A DNA stretch of 64,000 nt from Gandjariella thermophila (GTDB lineage Bacteria > Actinomycetota > Actinomycetes > Mycobacteriales > Pseudonocardiaceae): positions 186,001 to 250,000 of the forward strand of contig NZ_BJFL01000005.1 in assembly GCF_005405885.1 (NCBI RefSeq), read 5' to 3'. The notes under the pieces are model-generated. The model was not told where the DNA came from and ran no database searches. It saw only the letters and a program-made list of their open reading frames with translations. Shown piece after piece: positions 42,481 to 50,143 of this stretch; the first letter of the stretch is position 1, and each line of letters starts with the position of its first letter. Both the position numbers and the translations under genes were made by a program.

Positions 42481-45041
42481 CTGCGACGCTGGTCGTCGTC
42501 GGCCACGGCATGGTGGGGCACCGGATCGTGCAGGCCCTGCGCGACCGGGACACCGGGGGGCGCTGGCGGGTAATCGTGCTCGCGGAGGAGCCGAGGCCCG
42601 CCTACGACCGAGTCGCGCTCTCCTCCTACGTGGACTCGTGGGACCCGGAGGCGCTCGCCCTGCCCGGCAACGACTACGCCGGCGACGACCTGGTCGAGCT
42701 GCGGCTGGGCGACCCGGCCGTGCGGATCGACCGCGAGGCCCGGACGGTGGTCACCGCCGGCGGCGTCGAGTACCGCTACGACGCCCTGGTGCTGGCCACC
42801 GGGTCGCGCCCGTTCGTGCCCCCGGTGCCCGGCCACGACCTGCCCGGCTGCTTCGTCTACCGAACCATCGAGGACCTGGACGCGATCCGGGCGGCCGCGG
42901 AGCGGGCCAGGACCAGCACCGCCCCGGGCCGGCGGGCCGCCATGGTGGTCGGCGGCGGGCTGCTCGGGCTGGAGGCGGCGAACGCGCTGCGCGGCATGGG
43001 GTTCTCGCCGAACGTGGTGGAGCTGGCGCCCCGGCTGATGCCGCTGCAGGTCGACGAGGGCGGCGGCGCGCTGCTCCGCCGGCTGATCGAGCGTCTCGGG
43101 CTGACCGTGCACACCGGCACGTCCACCGAGTCGATCCAGCGGGACGGGGACCGGCTGCTGGCCAAGCTCTCCAACGGCACCGAGTTGGACCTCGACCTGG
43201 TGGTGTTCTCCGCCGGGGTGCGGCCCCGTGACGAGCTGGCCCGCGAGGCCGGCCTCGAGATCGGCCCGCGCGGCGGCGTGGTGGTCGACGAGGGCTGCCG
43301 CACCTCCGACGAGCACGTCTACGCCGCCGGCGAGGTGGCCTGTCTGGACGGCAAGGTGTACGGGCTGGTCGCGCCGGGATACACGATGGCCGAGGTGGTG
43401 GTCGACCGGCTGCTCGGCGGCGGCGCTACCTTCCCCGGCGCGGACACCTCCACCAAGCTCAAGCTGCTCGGCGTGGACGTGGCCAGCTTCGGCGACGCGC
43501 ACGCCGCCACCGAGGGCGCGCTGGAGGTCGTGTTCAACAACGCGGTCGCCGGCTCCTACGCCAAGGTGGTCGTCTCCGACGACGCCCAGGTGCTGCTCGG
43601 CGGCGTGCTGGTGGGCGACGCCTCCGCCTACACCTCGCTGCGGCCGATGGTCGGCCGGGAACTGTCGGTGGACCCGGCCCTGCTCATCGCCCCGGAGGGC
43701 GCCGGTGTGGGCACCGGGGTCGGCGTGGGCGCGCTGCCCGACGACGCGCAGATCTGCTCCTGCAACGCGGTCACCAAGGGGCAGATCACCGCGGCCATCA
43801 CCGAGCAGGAGTGCGCCGACGTGCCGGCGCTCAAGGCGTGCACCAGGGCCGGCACCACCTGCGGCTCCTGCGTCCCCATGCTCAGGCAACTGCTGGAGAG
43901 CTGCGGGGTGGAGCAGTCCAAGGCGATCTGCGAGCACTTCGCGCACAGCCGGGCCGAGCTGTTCGAGATCGTCCAGTCCACCGGCATCCGCACGTTCAGC
44001 GAACTGGTCACCAGGCACGGCCAGGGGCGCGGCTGTGACATCTGCAAGCCGGCGGTCGCGTCGATCCTCGCCTCGCTGGGCAGCGGGCACATCCTGGACG
44101 GCGAGCAGGCCGCGCTGCAGGACACCAACGACCACTTCCTGGCCAACCTGCAGCGCAACGGCACCTATTCGGTGGTGCCCCGGGTACCCGGCGGGGAGAT
44201 CACCCCGGAGAAGCTGATCGTGCTCGGCGAGGTGGCCCGCGACTTCGGGCTCTACACCAAGATCACCGGCGGGCAGCGGATCGACCTGTTCGGGGCCCGC
44301 GTGGAGCAGCTTCCGGCGATCTGGAAGCGGCTGGTGGACGCCGGGTTCGAGTCCGGGCACGCGTACGGCAAGGCGCTGCGCACCGTCAAGTCCTGCGTGG
44401 GCACCGACTGGTGTCGCTACGGCGTGCAGGACTCGGTGACCCTGGCCATCGAACTGGAGCTGCGCTACCGGGGGCTGCGCTCGCCGCACAAGCTCAAGGC
44501 CGCGGTGTCCGGCTGCGCCCGCAACTGCGCGGAGACCCCGACCAAGGACTTCGGGGTGATCGCCACCGAGAAGGGCTGGAACCTCTACGTCGGCGGCAAC
44601 GGCGGGTTCGCGCCGCGGCACGCCGAACTGCTGGCCGCCGACCTGGACACCGAGACCCTGGTTCGCTACATCGACCGGTTCCTGATGTTCTACATCCGCA
44701 CCGCGGACCGGTTGCAGCGCACCTCGGCCTGGATCGAGTCGCTGGAGGGCGGCCTGGACCACCTGCGCGAGGTGGTCGTGGAGGACTCGCTGGGCATCGC
44801 CGAGGAACTGGAGGCGGCGATGCGGCGGCACGTGGAGAACTACACCGACGAGTGGGCCGACGTGCTGGGCGACCCGGAGAAGCTGGCCCGGTTCGTGTCG
44901 TTCGTGAACGCGCCGGACGCGCCCGACCCGAGCATCGAGTTCGTCGAGCGGCGCGGCCAGCGCATCCCGGTCGGCTCCGAGGAACGCGGCTCCCAGCCCG
45001 CGCTGATCGCCGGACCCAAGCTGGAGGTGGTCAACTCATGA
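42477..45041 (+). CDS. nirB: nitrite reductase (NADH) large subunit NirB
   Basis: An 854-residue enzyme reducing nitrite to ammonium with NAD(P)H. In order: FAD/NAD(P) domain (LVVVGHGMVGHRIVQAL; VVGGGLLGLEAANALRG near 160), two BFD-like segments (CSCNAVTKGQITAAI with TCGSCVPML; CDICKPAVASIL), then sulfite/nitrite reductase halves. The siroheme-4Fe4S cysteines are in SCVGTDWCRYG near 640 and GCARNCAET near 680. ATG with GGAAAGGAACG upstream; overlaps the leader cistron before it and a mini-cistron after it. Confidence 0.95.
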   Translation: MTATLVVVGHGMVGHRIVQALRDRDTGGRWRVIVLAEEPRPAYDRVALSSYVDSWDPEALALPGNDYAGDDLVELRLGDPAVRIDREARTVVTAGGVEYRYDALVLATGSRPFVPPVPGHDLPGCFVYRTIEDLDAIRAAAERARTSTAPGRRAAMVVGGGLLGLEAANALRGMGFSPNVVELAPRLMPLQVDEGGGALLRRLIERLGLTVHTGTSTESIQRDGDRLLAKLSNGTELDLDLVVFSAGVRPRDELAREAGLEIGPRGGVVVDEGCRTSDEHVYAAGEVACLDGKVYGLVAPGYTMAEVVVDRLLGGGATFPGADTSTKLKLLGVDVASFGDAHAATEGALEVVFNNAVAGSYAKVVVSDDAQVLLGGVLVGDASAYTSLRPMVGRELSVDPALLIAPEGAGVGTGVGVGALPDDAQICSCNAVTKGQITAAITEQECADVPALKACTRAGTTCGSCVPMLRQLLESCGVEQSKAICEHFAHSRAELFEIVQSTGIRTFSELVTRHGQGRGCDICKPAVASILASLGSGHILDGEQAALQDTNDHFLANLQRNGTYSVVPRVPGGEITPEKLIVLGEVARDFGLYTKITGGQRIDLFGARVEQLPAIWKRLVDAGFESGHAYGKALRTVKSCVGTDWCRYGVQDSVTLAIELELRYRGLRSPHKLKAAVSGCARNCAETPTKDFGVIATEKGWNLYVGGNGGFAPRHAELLAADLDTETLVRYIDRFLMFYIRTADRLQRTSAWIESLEGGLDHLREVVVEDSLGIAEELEAAMRRHVENYTDEWADVLGDPEKLARFVSFVNAPDAPDPSIEFVERRGQRIPVGSEERGSQPALIAGPKLEVVNS

Positions 45042-45079
45042 GCGCCGGCGTACTTCTTCCCGCGGAGGCGGAATCATGA
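45038..45079 (+). other. family-I mini-cistron between nirB and nirD (13 aa)
   Basis: ATG AGC GCC ... TCA TGA encodes MSAGVLLPAEAES. It overlaps the nirB stop at its start (ATGA 45038) and the nirD ATG at its end (ATGA 45076), and carries the nirD ribosome site GCGGAGG. It is close in sequence to the elements before sugA. Confidence 0.65.
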
Positions 45080-45426
45080 CCGCGCTGGTCGAGCGGACCG
45101 AGACCTGGGTGCAGGTCTGCCGGATCACCGCGCTGCTGCCGGAACGCGGAGTGGCCGCGCTGCTGCCGGACGGCAGCCAGGTGGCGCTGTTCCGCACCTA
45201 CGACAATGAGGTGTACGCGGTGTCCAACACCGATCCGTTCTCCGAGGCGAACGTGCTGTCCCGGGGCATCGTCGGGGATCGGGGCGGCGTCGCCGTGGTG
45301 GCCTCGCCGATGTACAAGGAGGCCTTCGACCTGCGCACCGGTGTCTGCGTGGACAACCCCGAGGTATCCGTTCCCGTCTACCCGGTGCGGGTGGTCGACG
45401 AATGGGTGCAGGTGGGCCTGAGGTGA
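45076..45426 (+). CDS. nirD: nitrite reductase small subunit NirD
   Basis: A 116-residue Rieske-fold protein; partner of NirB. The Rieske cysteines and histidines are absent (segment NTDPFSEANVLSRGIVGDRG), as in other NirD proteins, so it is structural or regulatory. Conserved ends: WVQVCRITALLPERGVAAL and SVPVYPVRVVDEWVQVGL. Start in ATGA overlapping the mini-cistron; stop in GTGA overlapping nnaR. Four genes from nirB onward are thus translationally chained. Confidence 0.93.
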   Translation: MTALVERTETWVQVCRITALLPERGVAALLPDGSQVALFRTYDNEVYAVSNTDPFSEANVLSRGIVGDRGGVAVVASPMYKEAFDLRTGVCVDNPEVSVPVYPVRVVDEWVQVGLR

Positions 45427-46586
45427 CAACGACCGCGGTCGCGTCCGATGTGGACGTTCCGCCGCTGGCCGGGTTCACGGTGGGCGTCACCGCCGCGCGG
45501 CGGGCGGACGAGCTTGCCGCGCTGATCGAACGCCGCGGCGCCGCCGTGCTGCACGGCCCGGCGATCCGGATCGTGCCGTTGCCCGACGACGCCGAACTGC
45601 TCGCCGCCACCAGGACGGTGACCGAGCAGCCGGTCGACGTCGTGGTGGCCACCACCGGCATCGGCTTCCGCGGCTGGATGGAGGCCGCCGAGGGGTGGGG
45701 CCTGGGTGCGCCGCTGCTCGGCCGGCTGCAGGCCGCGAAGGTCGTCGCCCGCGGCCCGAAGGCCAGGGGAGCGGTCCGGGCCGCCGGGCTGGTGGAGACC
45801 TGGTCGCCGGACTCGGAGAGCAACGCCGAGGTGCTGGACCACCTGCTGGGGTCCGGAGTGGACGGTCGGCGGGTGGTCGTCCAACTGCACGGCGAGCCGC
45901 TGCCCTGGTTCGTCAGCACGCTGCGCCGGTCCGGCGCCGAGGTGGTCGAGGTGCCGGTGTACCGGTGGGCCGGCCCGGACGACGCGGCACCGCTGGACCG
46001 GCTGCTGGACGCCGCGGTCGCCCGGCAACTGGACGCGGTCACGTTCACCAGCGCGCCGGCCGCGACGAACCTGCTCTCCCGGGCGCGGGAGACCGGCCGG
46101 TACGACGCGGTGCTGGACGCGCTGCGCTCCGACGTGCTGGTGGCCTGCGTCGGTTCGATCACCGCCGGTCCGTTGGCCAGGGTCGGCATCCGACCGGTGC
46201 AGCCGGAGCGGGCCCGGCTCGGCGGGCTGGTCCGCGCGCTCGCTCTCGAGCTTCCGGCCCGGGCACGGCGGCTGCGCATCGCCGGCAGGGACGTGGAGGT
46301 GCGCGGCCAGGCCGTGCTGGTGGACGGGGACATCCGCCCGGTGCCGCCAGCTCCGATGGCGGTGCTGCGCGCGCTGGTCGCCAACCCCGGGCGGGTGGTC
46401 TCCCGCCAGCAACTGCTGCTCGCGCTGCGCGGCAACTCGGGCCGCGAGCGCGGCGGCGACGAGCACGCGGTGGAGACCGCCGTCGGCCGGCTGCGCGCCG
46501 CGCTCGGCGAGCCGCGCCTGGTGCAGACCGTGGTCAAGCGCGGCTACCGGCTGGCTGTCGAGCACGCCACGGTGGTGCGGGGATGA
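45423..46586 (+). CDS. nnaR: uroporphyrinogen-III synthase-like regulator NnaR
   Basis: A 387-residue protein. A HemD-like domain (VGVTAARRADELAALIERRG; FTSAPAATNLLSRA near 205) is joined to a C-terminal winged-helix OmpR-type DNA-binding domain (APMAVLRALVANPGRVVSRQ; AVETAVGRLRAALGEPRLVQ, then KRGYRL). This fusion matches NnaR of Streptomyces and mycobacteria (Rv0260c), reported as a regulator of nitrate/nitrite assimilation. It may sense tetrapyrrole supply for siroheme. GTG start overlaps the nirD stop. Confidence 0.9.
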   Translation: MTTTAVASDVDVPPLAGFTVGVTAARRADELAALIERRGAAVLHGPAIRIVPLPDDAELLAATRTVTEQPVDVVVATTGIGFRGWMEAAEGWGLGAPLLGRLQAAKVVARGPKARGAVRAAGLVETWSPDSESNAEVLDHLLGSGVDGRRVVVQLHGEPLPWFVSTLRRSGAEVVEVPVYRWAGPDDAAPLDRLLDAAVARQLDAVTFTSAPAATNLLSRARETGRYDAVLDALRSDVLVACVGSITAGPLARVGIRPVQPERARLGGLVRALALELPARARRLRIAGRDVEVRGQAVLVDGDIRPVPPAPMAVLRALVANPGRVVSRQQLLLALRGNSGRERGGDEHAVETAVGRLRAALGEPRLVQTVVKRGYRLAVEHATVVRG

Positions 46587-47269
46587 CGCTTGTCCTCGTC
46601 GCGCACGGCACCCGCGACCCGGCCGGTGCGGTGGAGATCGACGCGATCGCGGCCGCGTTGCGCGACCGGCTCGGCGGCGTCGCGGTCGAGGTGGCCTACG
46701 CGGACGTGCGCGGTCCCGGCGTGGCGGACGTGCTGCGCGCGGTGCGCGGCCCCGCCGTGGTGGTGCCCGCCTTCCTCGCCGCCGGCTACCACGTGCGGGT
46801 CGACGTGCCGGCGCAGGTGGCGGACAGCGGCCAAGACGGCGTGGTGGTCAGCGCCCCACTCGGCCCGGCCTCGGCGCTCACCGCGGCCGTGTACGACCGG
46901 CTGGTCGAGGCCGGGTGGCGGCGCGGGGACGCGGTCGTGCTGGCCGCCGCCGGATCGTCGGATCCGCGGGCCCTGGCCGACGTGCGCCGGGCCGCGACCC
47001 TGCTGTCCGCCCACACCGGCGGCCCGGTCCGGCTCGGTTACGTGACCACCGCCGCGCCCCGGGTGCCGGACGCCGTGGCGGCCTGCCGCGCCGACGGCCG
47101 CCAGCGGGTGGCCGTGGCGTCCTGGCTGCTCGCGCCGGGGCTGTTCCAGCGCTCGCTGGCCGACGCCGGAGCCGACGTGGTGGCCCGGCCGATCGGCGCG
47201 CACCCCCGGCTGATCGACGCGATCCTGCGCCGCTACCACGACGCCCGCTGCTACCGCGAAGCCGCGTAA
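46583..47269 (+). CDS. sirohydrochlorin chelatase-like protein (CbiX/SirB family)
   Basis: A 228-residue two-lobe chelatase. The N-terminal LVLVAHGTRDPAG contains the metal-binding His, with GYHVRVDVPAQV near 72 and AAGSSDPRALADV near 120. It should insert Fe2+ into sirohydrochlorin to make siroheme for NirB. Rv0259c is the counterpart beside Rv0260c. Coupled to nnaR by an ATGA overlap, it ends the operon. Confidence 0.88.
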   Translation: MTLVLVAHGTRDPAGAVEIDAIAAALRDRLGGVAVEVAYADVRGPGVADVLRAVRGPAVVVPAFLAAGYHVRVDVPAQVADSGQDGVVVSAPLGPASALTAAVYDRLVEAGWRRGDAVVLAAAGSSDPRALADVRRAATLLSAHTGGPVRLGYVTTAAPRVPDAVAACRADGRQRVAVASWLLAPGLFQRSLADAGADVVARPIGAHPRLIDAILRRYHDARCYREAA

Positions 47270-47279
47270 CGGCGCCCCG

Positions 47280-47606
47280 TCAGCCAAACTCGAACAGGCC
47301 GGCCGCCTCCGCCGGCCGTGCTTTCCGCCAGCGGTAGCCGCGGAGATCGACCCGTCCGTCGACGGCCGGCACGCCCTCGCCGCGCAGCCGGGAGAGTTGC
47401 TCCCTGGCCAGGTGCGGCGCGGGCGTGCCGTCCGCCCGGATCACCCGGTGCCACGGGATGTCGTGCCCGTCCTCGGCGAGCACCCGACCGACCAGCCGGG
47501 GTGACGGCGCCCTGGCCAACTCGGCCACGTCCCCGTAGGTGGCCACCCGCCCCGCGGGGATCGCCGCCACCACCGCGCGCACGCTCTCCACCGTCGCCTC
47601 GTCCAT
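47280..47606 (-). CDS. alkyltransferase-like protein (MGMT family, Trp at active site)
   Basis: A 108-residue protein of the O6-alkylguanine-DNA alkyltransferase DNA-binding domain family. The active-site PCHR motif reads PWHRV, with Trp replacing the acceptor Cys, which marks the ATL group that binds alkylated DNA and recruits nucleotide excision repair rather than repairing directly. GRVATYGDVAELA and LVGRVLAEDG fit the fold. ATG at 47606. It corresponds to Rv3204 in the conserved order. Confidence 0.88.
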   Translation of the reverse strand: MDEATVESVRAVVAAIPAGRVATYGDVAELARAPSPRLVGRVLAEDGHDIPWHRVIRADGTPAPHLAREQLSRLRGEGVPAVDGRVDLRGYRWRKARPAEAAGLFEFG

Positions 47607-47763
47607 GCCCGCAAGACTGGCACCGACCCCCGACAGCGCGCGCCCGGCCCGCCGGCGGGCGCGCGCCCCGGCACGCATCCCGGCCGGGACAGCCGTCCTG
47701 GCGCGCCGCCGGCCGGTACGGGAGCAGCACCCGTGCCGGCCGGTGACCGGGTCGGCAGGCGGG

Positions 47764-48762
47764 TCAGCCGGTGAACCTGGCGACGACCTTGGTGAAGTCC
47801 CACGGCTGCTGGCTGGTGCCGCTGCACGCGTCGCCGCCGGCGCCGCCGCCGCACGGCCGGTCGCGGTTGACCGACCAGAAGCTGAACCGGGCCAGGTGGT
47901 GCTGCTGGGCGTAGCCGAGGATGGTGCGGAAGTTGGCCAGCGTCACGGTCTCCCCGGCGTTGTCGGTCCTCCCGTTCATCGAGGAGAGCCCGATCATCCG
48001 GTACGCCTGGTCGTCGGACACCCCGAAGGCGCTCTTCACCTGGGCGTGCAGGCCGTCGACCGCGGTTTCGGTGTACCTCGCCATGTCGCCGCCGCCGGAG
48101 AAGTCGAACGGCATCACCGACCACACGTCGACCTTGGCGCCGAGTTGGGCACCGCGCCGGATCAGCCGCTGGCCGTCGCCGTCCGGCCCGGTCGTCGTGG
48201 TGCCGAACGTGACGACGACCCGGACCGCCGGGTTCTTCTGCTTGACGATCCTTAGCGCGCCCAGCACCCGGTCCTGCACGGTCGGGTTGGTGAACTCGGT
48301 GTTCTCGATGTCGATGTCGATCGCCCTGAGCTTCAGGCCGTCGATCACCTTCAGGTAGGCGCCGGCGAGTGCGTTCGGGTTGCCGCAGTGCTCGCCGAGC
48401 TTGTTGCCGGACCAGCCGCCGAACGACACGATCACGTCGCCGCCGGCCGCGCGAATCTTGTCGATCGTGGCCTGGTCGGCGCCGCCGGTGATCGGCCGGT
48501 TGCCGTCCCACTTCGGGTTGCAGCCGCCGTCGGAGAGCACGAACGCCATGGTGAACGCCCTGATCCCGGTGGCCTTCATGACCGAGGCCGGGTCCGGCGG
48601 GTTGCCCCAGCCGAGGTAGAGGTAGGGCGAAGCGGTGACCGGGTTGACCGCGGCCCGCGGCGTCGCGTTCGGGGTGCCCTGCGCGCCGGCCAGCCCGGCG
48701 GCGCCCACGATCAGCGCGCCGGCCCCCAGGACGGCGAGAAGGTTCCGCCGCACGTTTCTCAT
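47764..48762 (-). CDS. secreted GH18 chitinase-like protein
   Basis: A 332-residue secreted hydrolase. A signal peptide (RRNLLAVLGAGALIVGAAG, cleavage near LAGAQG) precedes a GH18 barrel: FTMAFVLSDGGCNPKW, VIVSFGGWSGN, AIDIDIENTEF with the catalytic Asp-x-Glu (DIDIE) and FWSVNRDRPC. It should cut chitin-type beta-1,4-GlcNAc polymers outside the cell. It is divergent from a second GH18 gene at 49025, with DasR-like sites between them. Confidence 0.88.
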   Translation of the reverse strand: MRNVRRNLLAVLGAGALIVGAAGLAGAQGTPNATPRAAVNPVTASPYLYLGWGNPPDPASVMKATGIRAFTMAFVLSDGGCNPKWDGNRPITGGADQATIDKIRAAGGDVIVSFGGWSGNKLGEHCGNPNALAGAYLKVIDGLKLRAIDIDIENTEFTNPTVQDRVLGALRIVKQKNPAVRVVVTFGTTTTGPDGDGQRLIRRGAQLGAKVDVWSVMPFDFSGGGDMARYTETAVDGLHAQVKSAFGVSDDQAYRMIGLSSMNGRTDNAGETVTLANFRTILGYAQQHHLARFSFWSVNRDRPCGGGAGGDACSGTSQQPWDFTKVVARFTG

Positions 48763-48874
48763 CGGGTCCTCCGTACGGGAGCGGGCGTCGCGGCCCGCTG
48801 GCGGGTGAGCCGATCGGGTACGGAAGCGGCGGCCAGGAAGTCCGGTCGGACCGGCTCGAGGATCTCAGCGCGTA

Positions 48875-48891
48875 AGTGGACTAGACCAAAG
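48875..48891. promoter_or_regulatory. DasR-type operator (dre), left
   Basis: AGTGGACTAGACCAAAG resembles the dre pattern AGTGGTCTAGACCACT: the TGG.CTAGACCA core is present with one mismatch in the left arm. It is about 113 bases upstream of the minus-strand chitinase. Confidence 0.6.
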
Positions 48892-48950
48892 ACCGGGCTG
48901 TCAAGAGCAGGTCATTCACTGTGAAAACGCCTCCTGGCGTGGCCGGAGAT

Positions 48951-48966
48951 TTTGGTCTATACCAAT
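48951..48966. promoter_or_regulatory. DasR-type operator (dre), right
   Basis: TTTGGTCTATACCAAT is a near-perfect dre element, with arms TTGGT/ACCAA around CTAT. It is 59 bases before the plus-strand chitinase. Confidence 0.75.
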
Positions 48967-49024
48967 CGTGACCCTGTAGCCGCCGCCAAGTGCAGGGGAG
49001 GACCGCACCCCCAGGAGGTTCGCC

Positions 49025-50017
49025 ATGACATCTCCGACCCGACGGCTGCGGCGTGTGCTCGGCGCGTTAGCCGCCCTGACCGCCGCGGCGCTGGCCGTGG
49101 TGACGCTGGGCGCGGCCGCGCCTAGCTGGGCGGCCGGTGCCGGCCCGAAGGTGGCCCCGTACGTGGACATGGGCGAGTGGCCCACGCCCAGCCTGTCCGC
49201 GATGGCGCAGGCCGGCGGGGTGAAGAGCTTCACCCTCGCGTTCGTCACCTCGGCGGGCTGCAGGGCAAGCTGGTTCAACGCCTACGACCCGCGCTCCGGC
49301 TGGCAGCTCGACGAGATCAGGAAGATCCGCGCGGCCGGCGGGGACGTGAAGATCTCCTTCGGCGGCGCCTCCGGCATCGAGCTGGCCCAGGCCTGCGGCG
49401 ACGCCAACTCGCTGGCCGCCGAGTACGACGCGGTGGTCAAGGCGTATCAGCTGCGGTACGCGGACTTCGACATCGAGGGCGCGGCGGTGGCCGACCCGGC
49501 GTCGGTGCAGCGGCGCTCCCAGGCGCTGGCCACCGTGCAGCGGAACAACCCCGGGCTGAAGATCTCGCTCACCCTGCCGGTGCTGCCCACCGGGCTGACC
49601 GGCGACGGCCTCAACGTGCTCCGCGCGGCGAGGAACGCCGGGGTGCAGGTCGACCTGGTCAACATCATGGCGATGGACTACTACCAGGGCCCCTCGGACA
49701 TGGGCGCGAAGGCCATCCAGGCGGCGAAGGCCACCCAGGCGCAGGTGCAGTCGGTGTTCGGGGTGGGCGACGCCACCGCGTGGCAGATGGTCGGCGTCAC
49801 CCCGATGATCGGCGTCAACGACTCCGGCAACGAGGTCTTCTCCCAGCAGGACGCCCGCGCGCTGGTCTCCTTCGCCAGGCAGGTGCACCTCGGCATGCTG
49901 TCGTTCTGGGAGCAGGGTCGGGACGCCAACGCCTGCACCGGCGCGCTGTACAAGTGCACCAACATCAGCCAGCAGCCGTACGAGTTCGCCAGGATCTTCG
50001 CCGGCTACACCGGCTGA
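49025..50017 (+). CDS. secreted GH18 chitinase-like protein
   Basis: A 330-residue secreted hydrolase with a long signal peptide (VLGALAALTAAALAVVTLGA, cleavage near SWAAG). GH18 features: VKISFGGASGIELAQ and YADFDIEGAAV (catalytic DFDIE), then IMAMDYYQGPSDMG and FWEQGRDANAC. It shares overall plan with the gene at 47764 but is divergent in sequence, so the pair is probably an old duplication. ATG with AGGAGG five bases upstream. No chitin-binding domain is visible. Confidence 0.88.
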   Translation: MTSPTRRLRRVLGALAALTAAALAVVTLGAAAPSWAAGAGPKVAPYVDMGEWPTPSLSAMAQAGGVKSFTLAFVTSAGCRASWFNAYDPRSGWQLDEIRKIRAAGGDVKISFGGASGIELAQACGDANSLAAEYDAVVKAYQLRYADFDIEGAAVADPASVQRRSQALATVQRNNPGLKISLTLPVLPTGLTGDGLNVLRAARNAGVQVDLVNIMAMDYYQGPSDMGAKAIQAAKATQAQVQSVFGVGDATAWQMVGVTPMIGVNDSGNEVFSQQDARALVSFARQVHLGMLSFWEQGRDANACTGALYKCTNISQQPYEFARIFAGYTG

Positions 50018-50143
50018 CCCGCGTCGTTCCCGCGCCGTGCGGCGGTCCGCGTGGCCGCCGCGCGGCGCGAACGGCGGACCGGCTCACCGGAATGGGCGAG
50101 CCGCGCGCCGGTCCTGTCGGGCCGGCATGGTTCCATCCCTGAC

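Larger units (their letters stand above)
48763..49024. promoter_or_regulatory. divergent chitinase promoter region
   Basis: A 262-base gap between two divergent GH18 genes. It holds two DasR-type operators (48875-48891 and 48951-48966) and the ribosome site AGGAGG directly before 49025. Confidence 0.6.

Noticed and set aside
42447-44831. Minus-strand long open frame opposite nirB
   Set aside because: Shadow of nirB with no recognisable motifs; long antisense frames are normal at this GC content.
45423-46586. Dedicated uroporphyrinogen-III synthase gene (hemD)
   Set aside because: The fused winged-helix domain and position after nirBD fit the NnaR regulator better than a housekeeping HemD.
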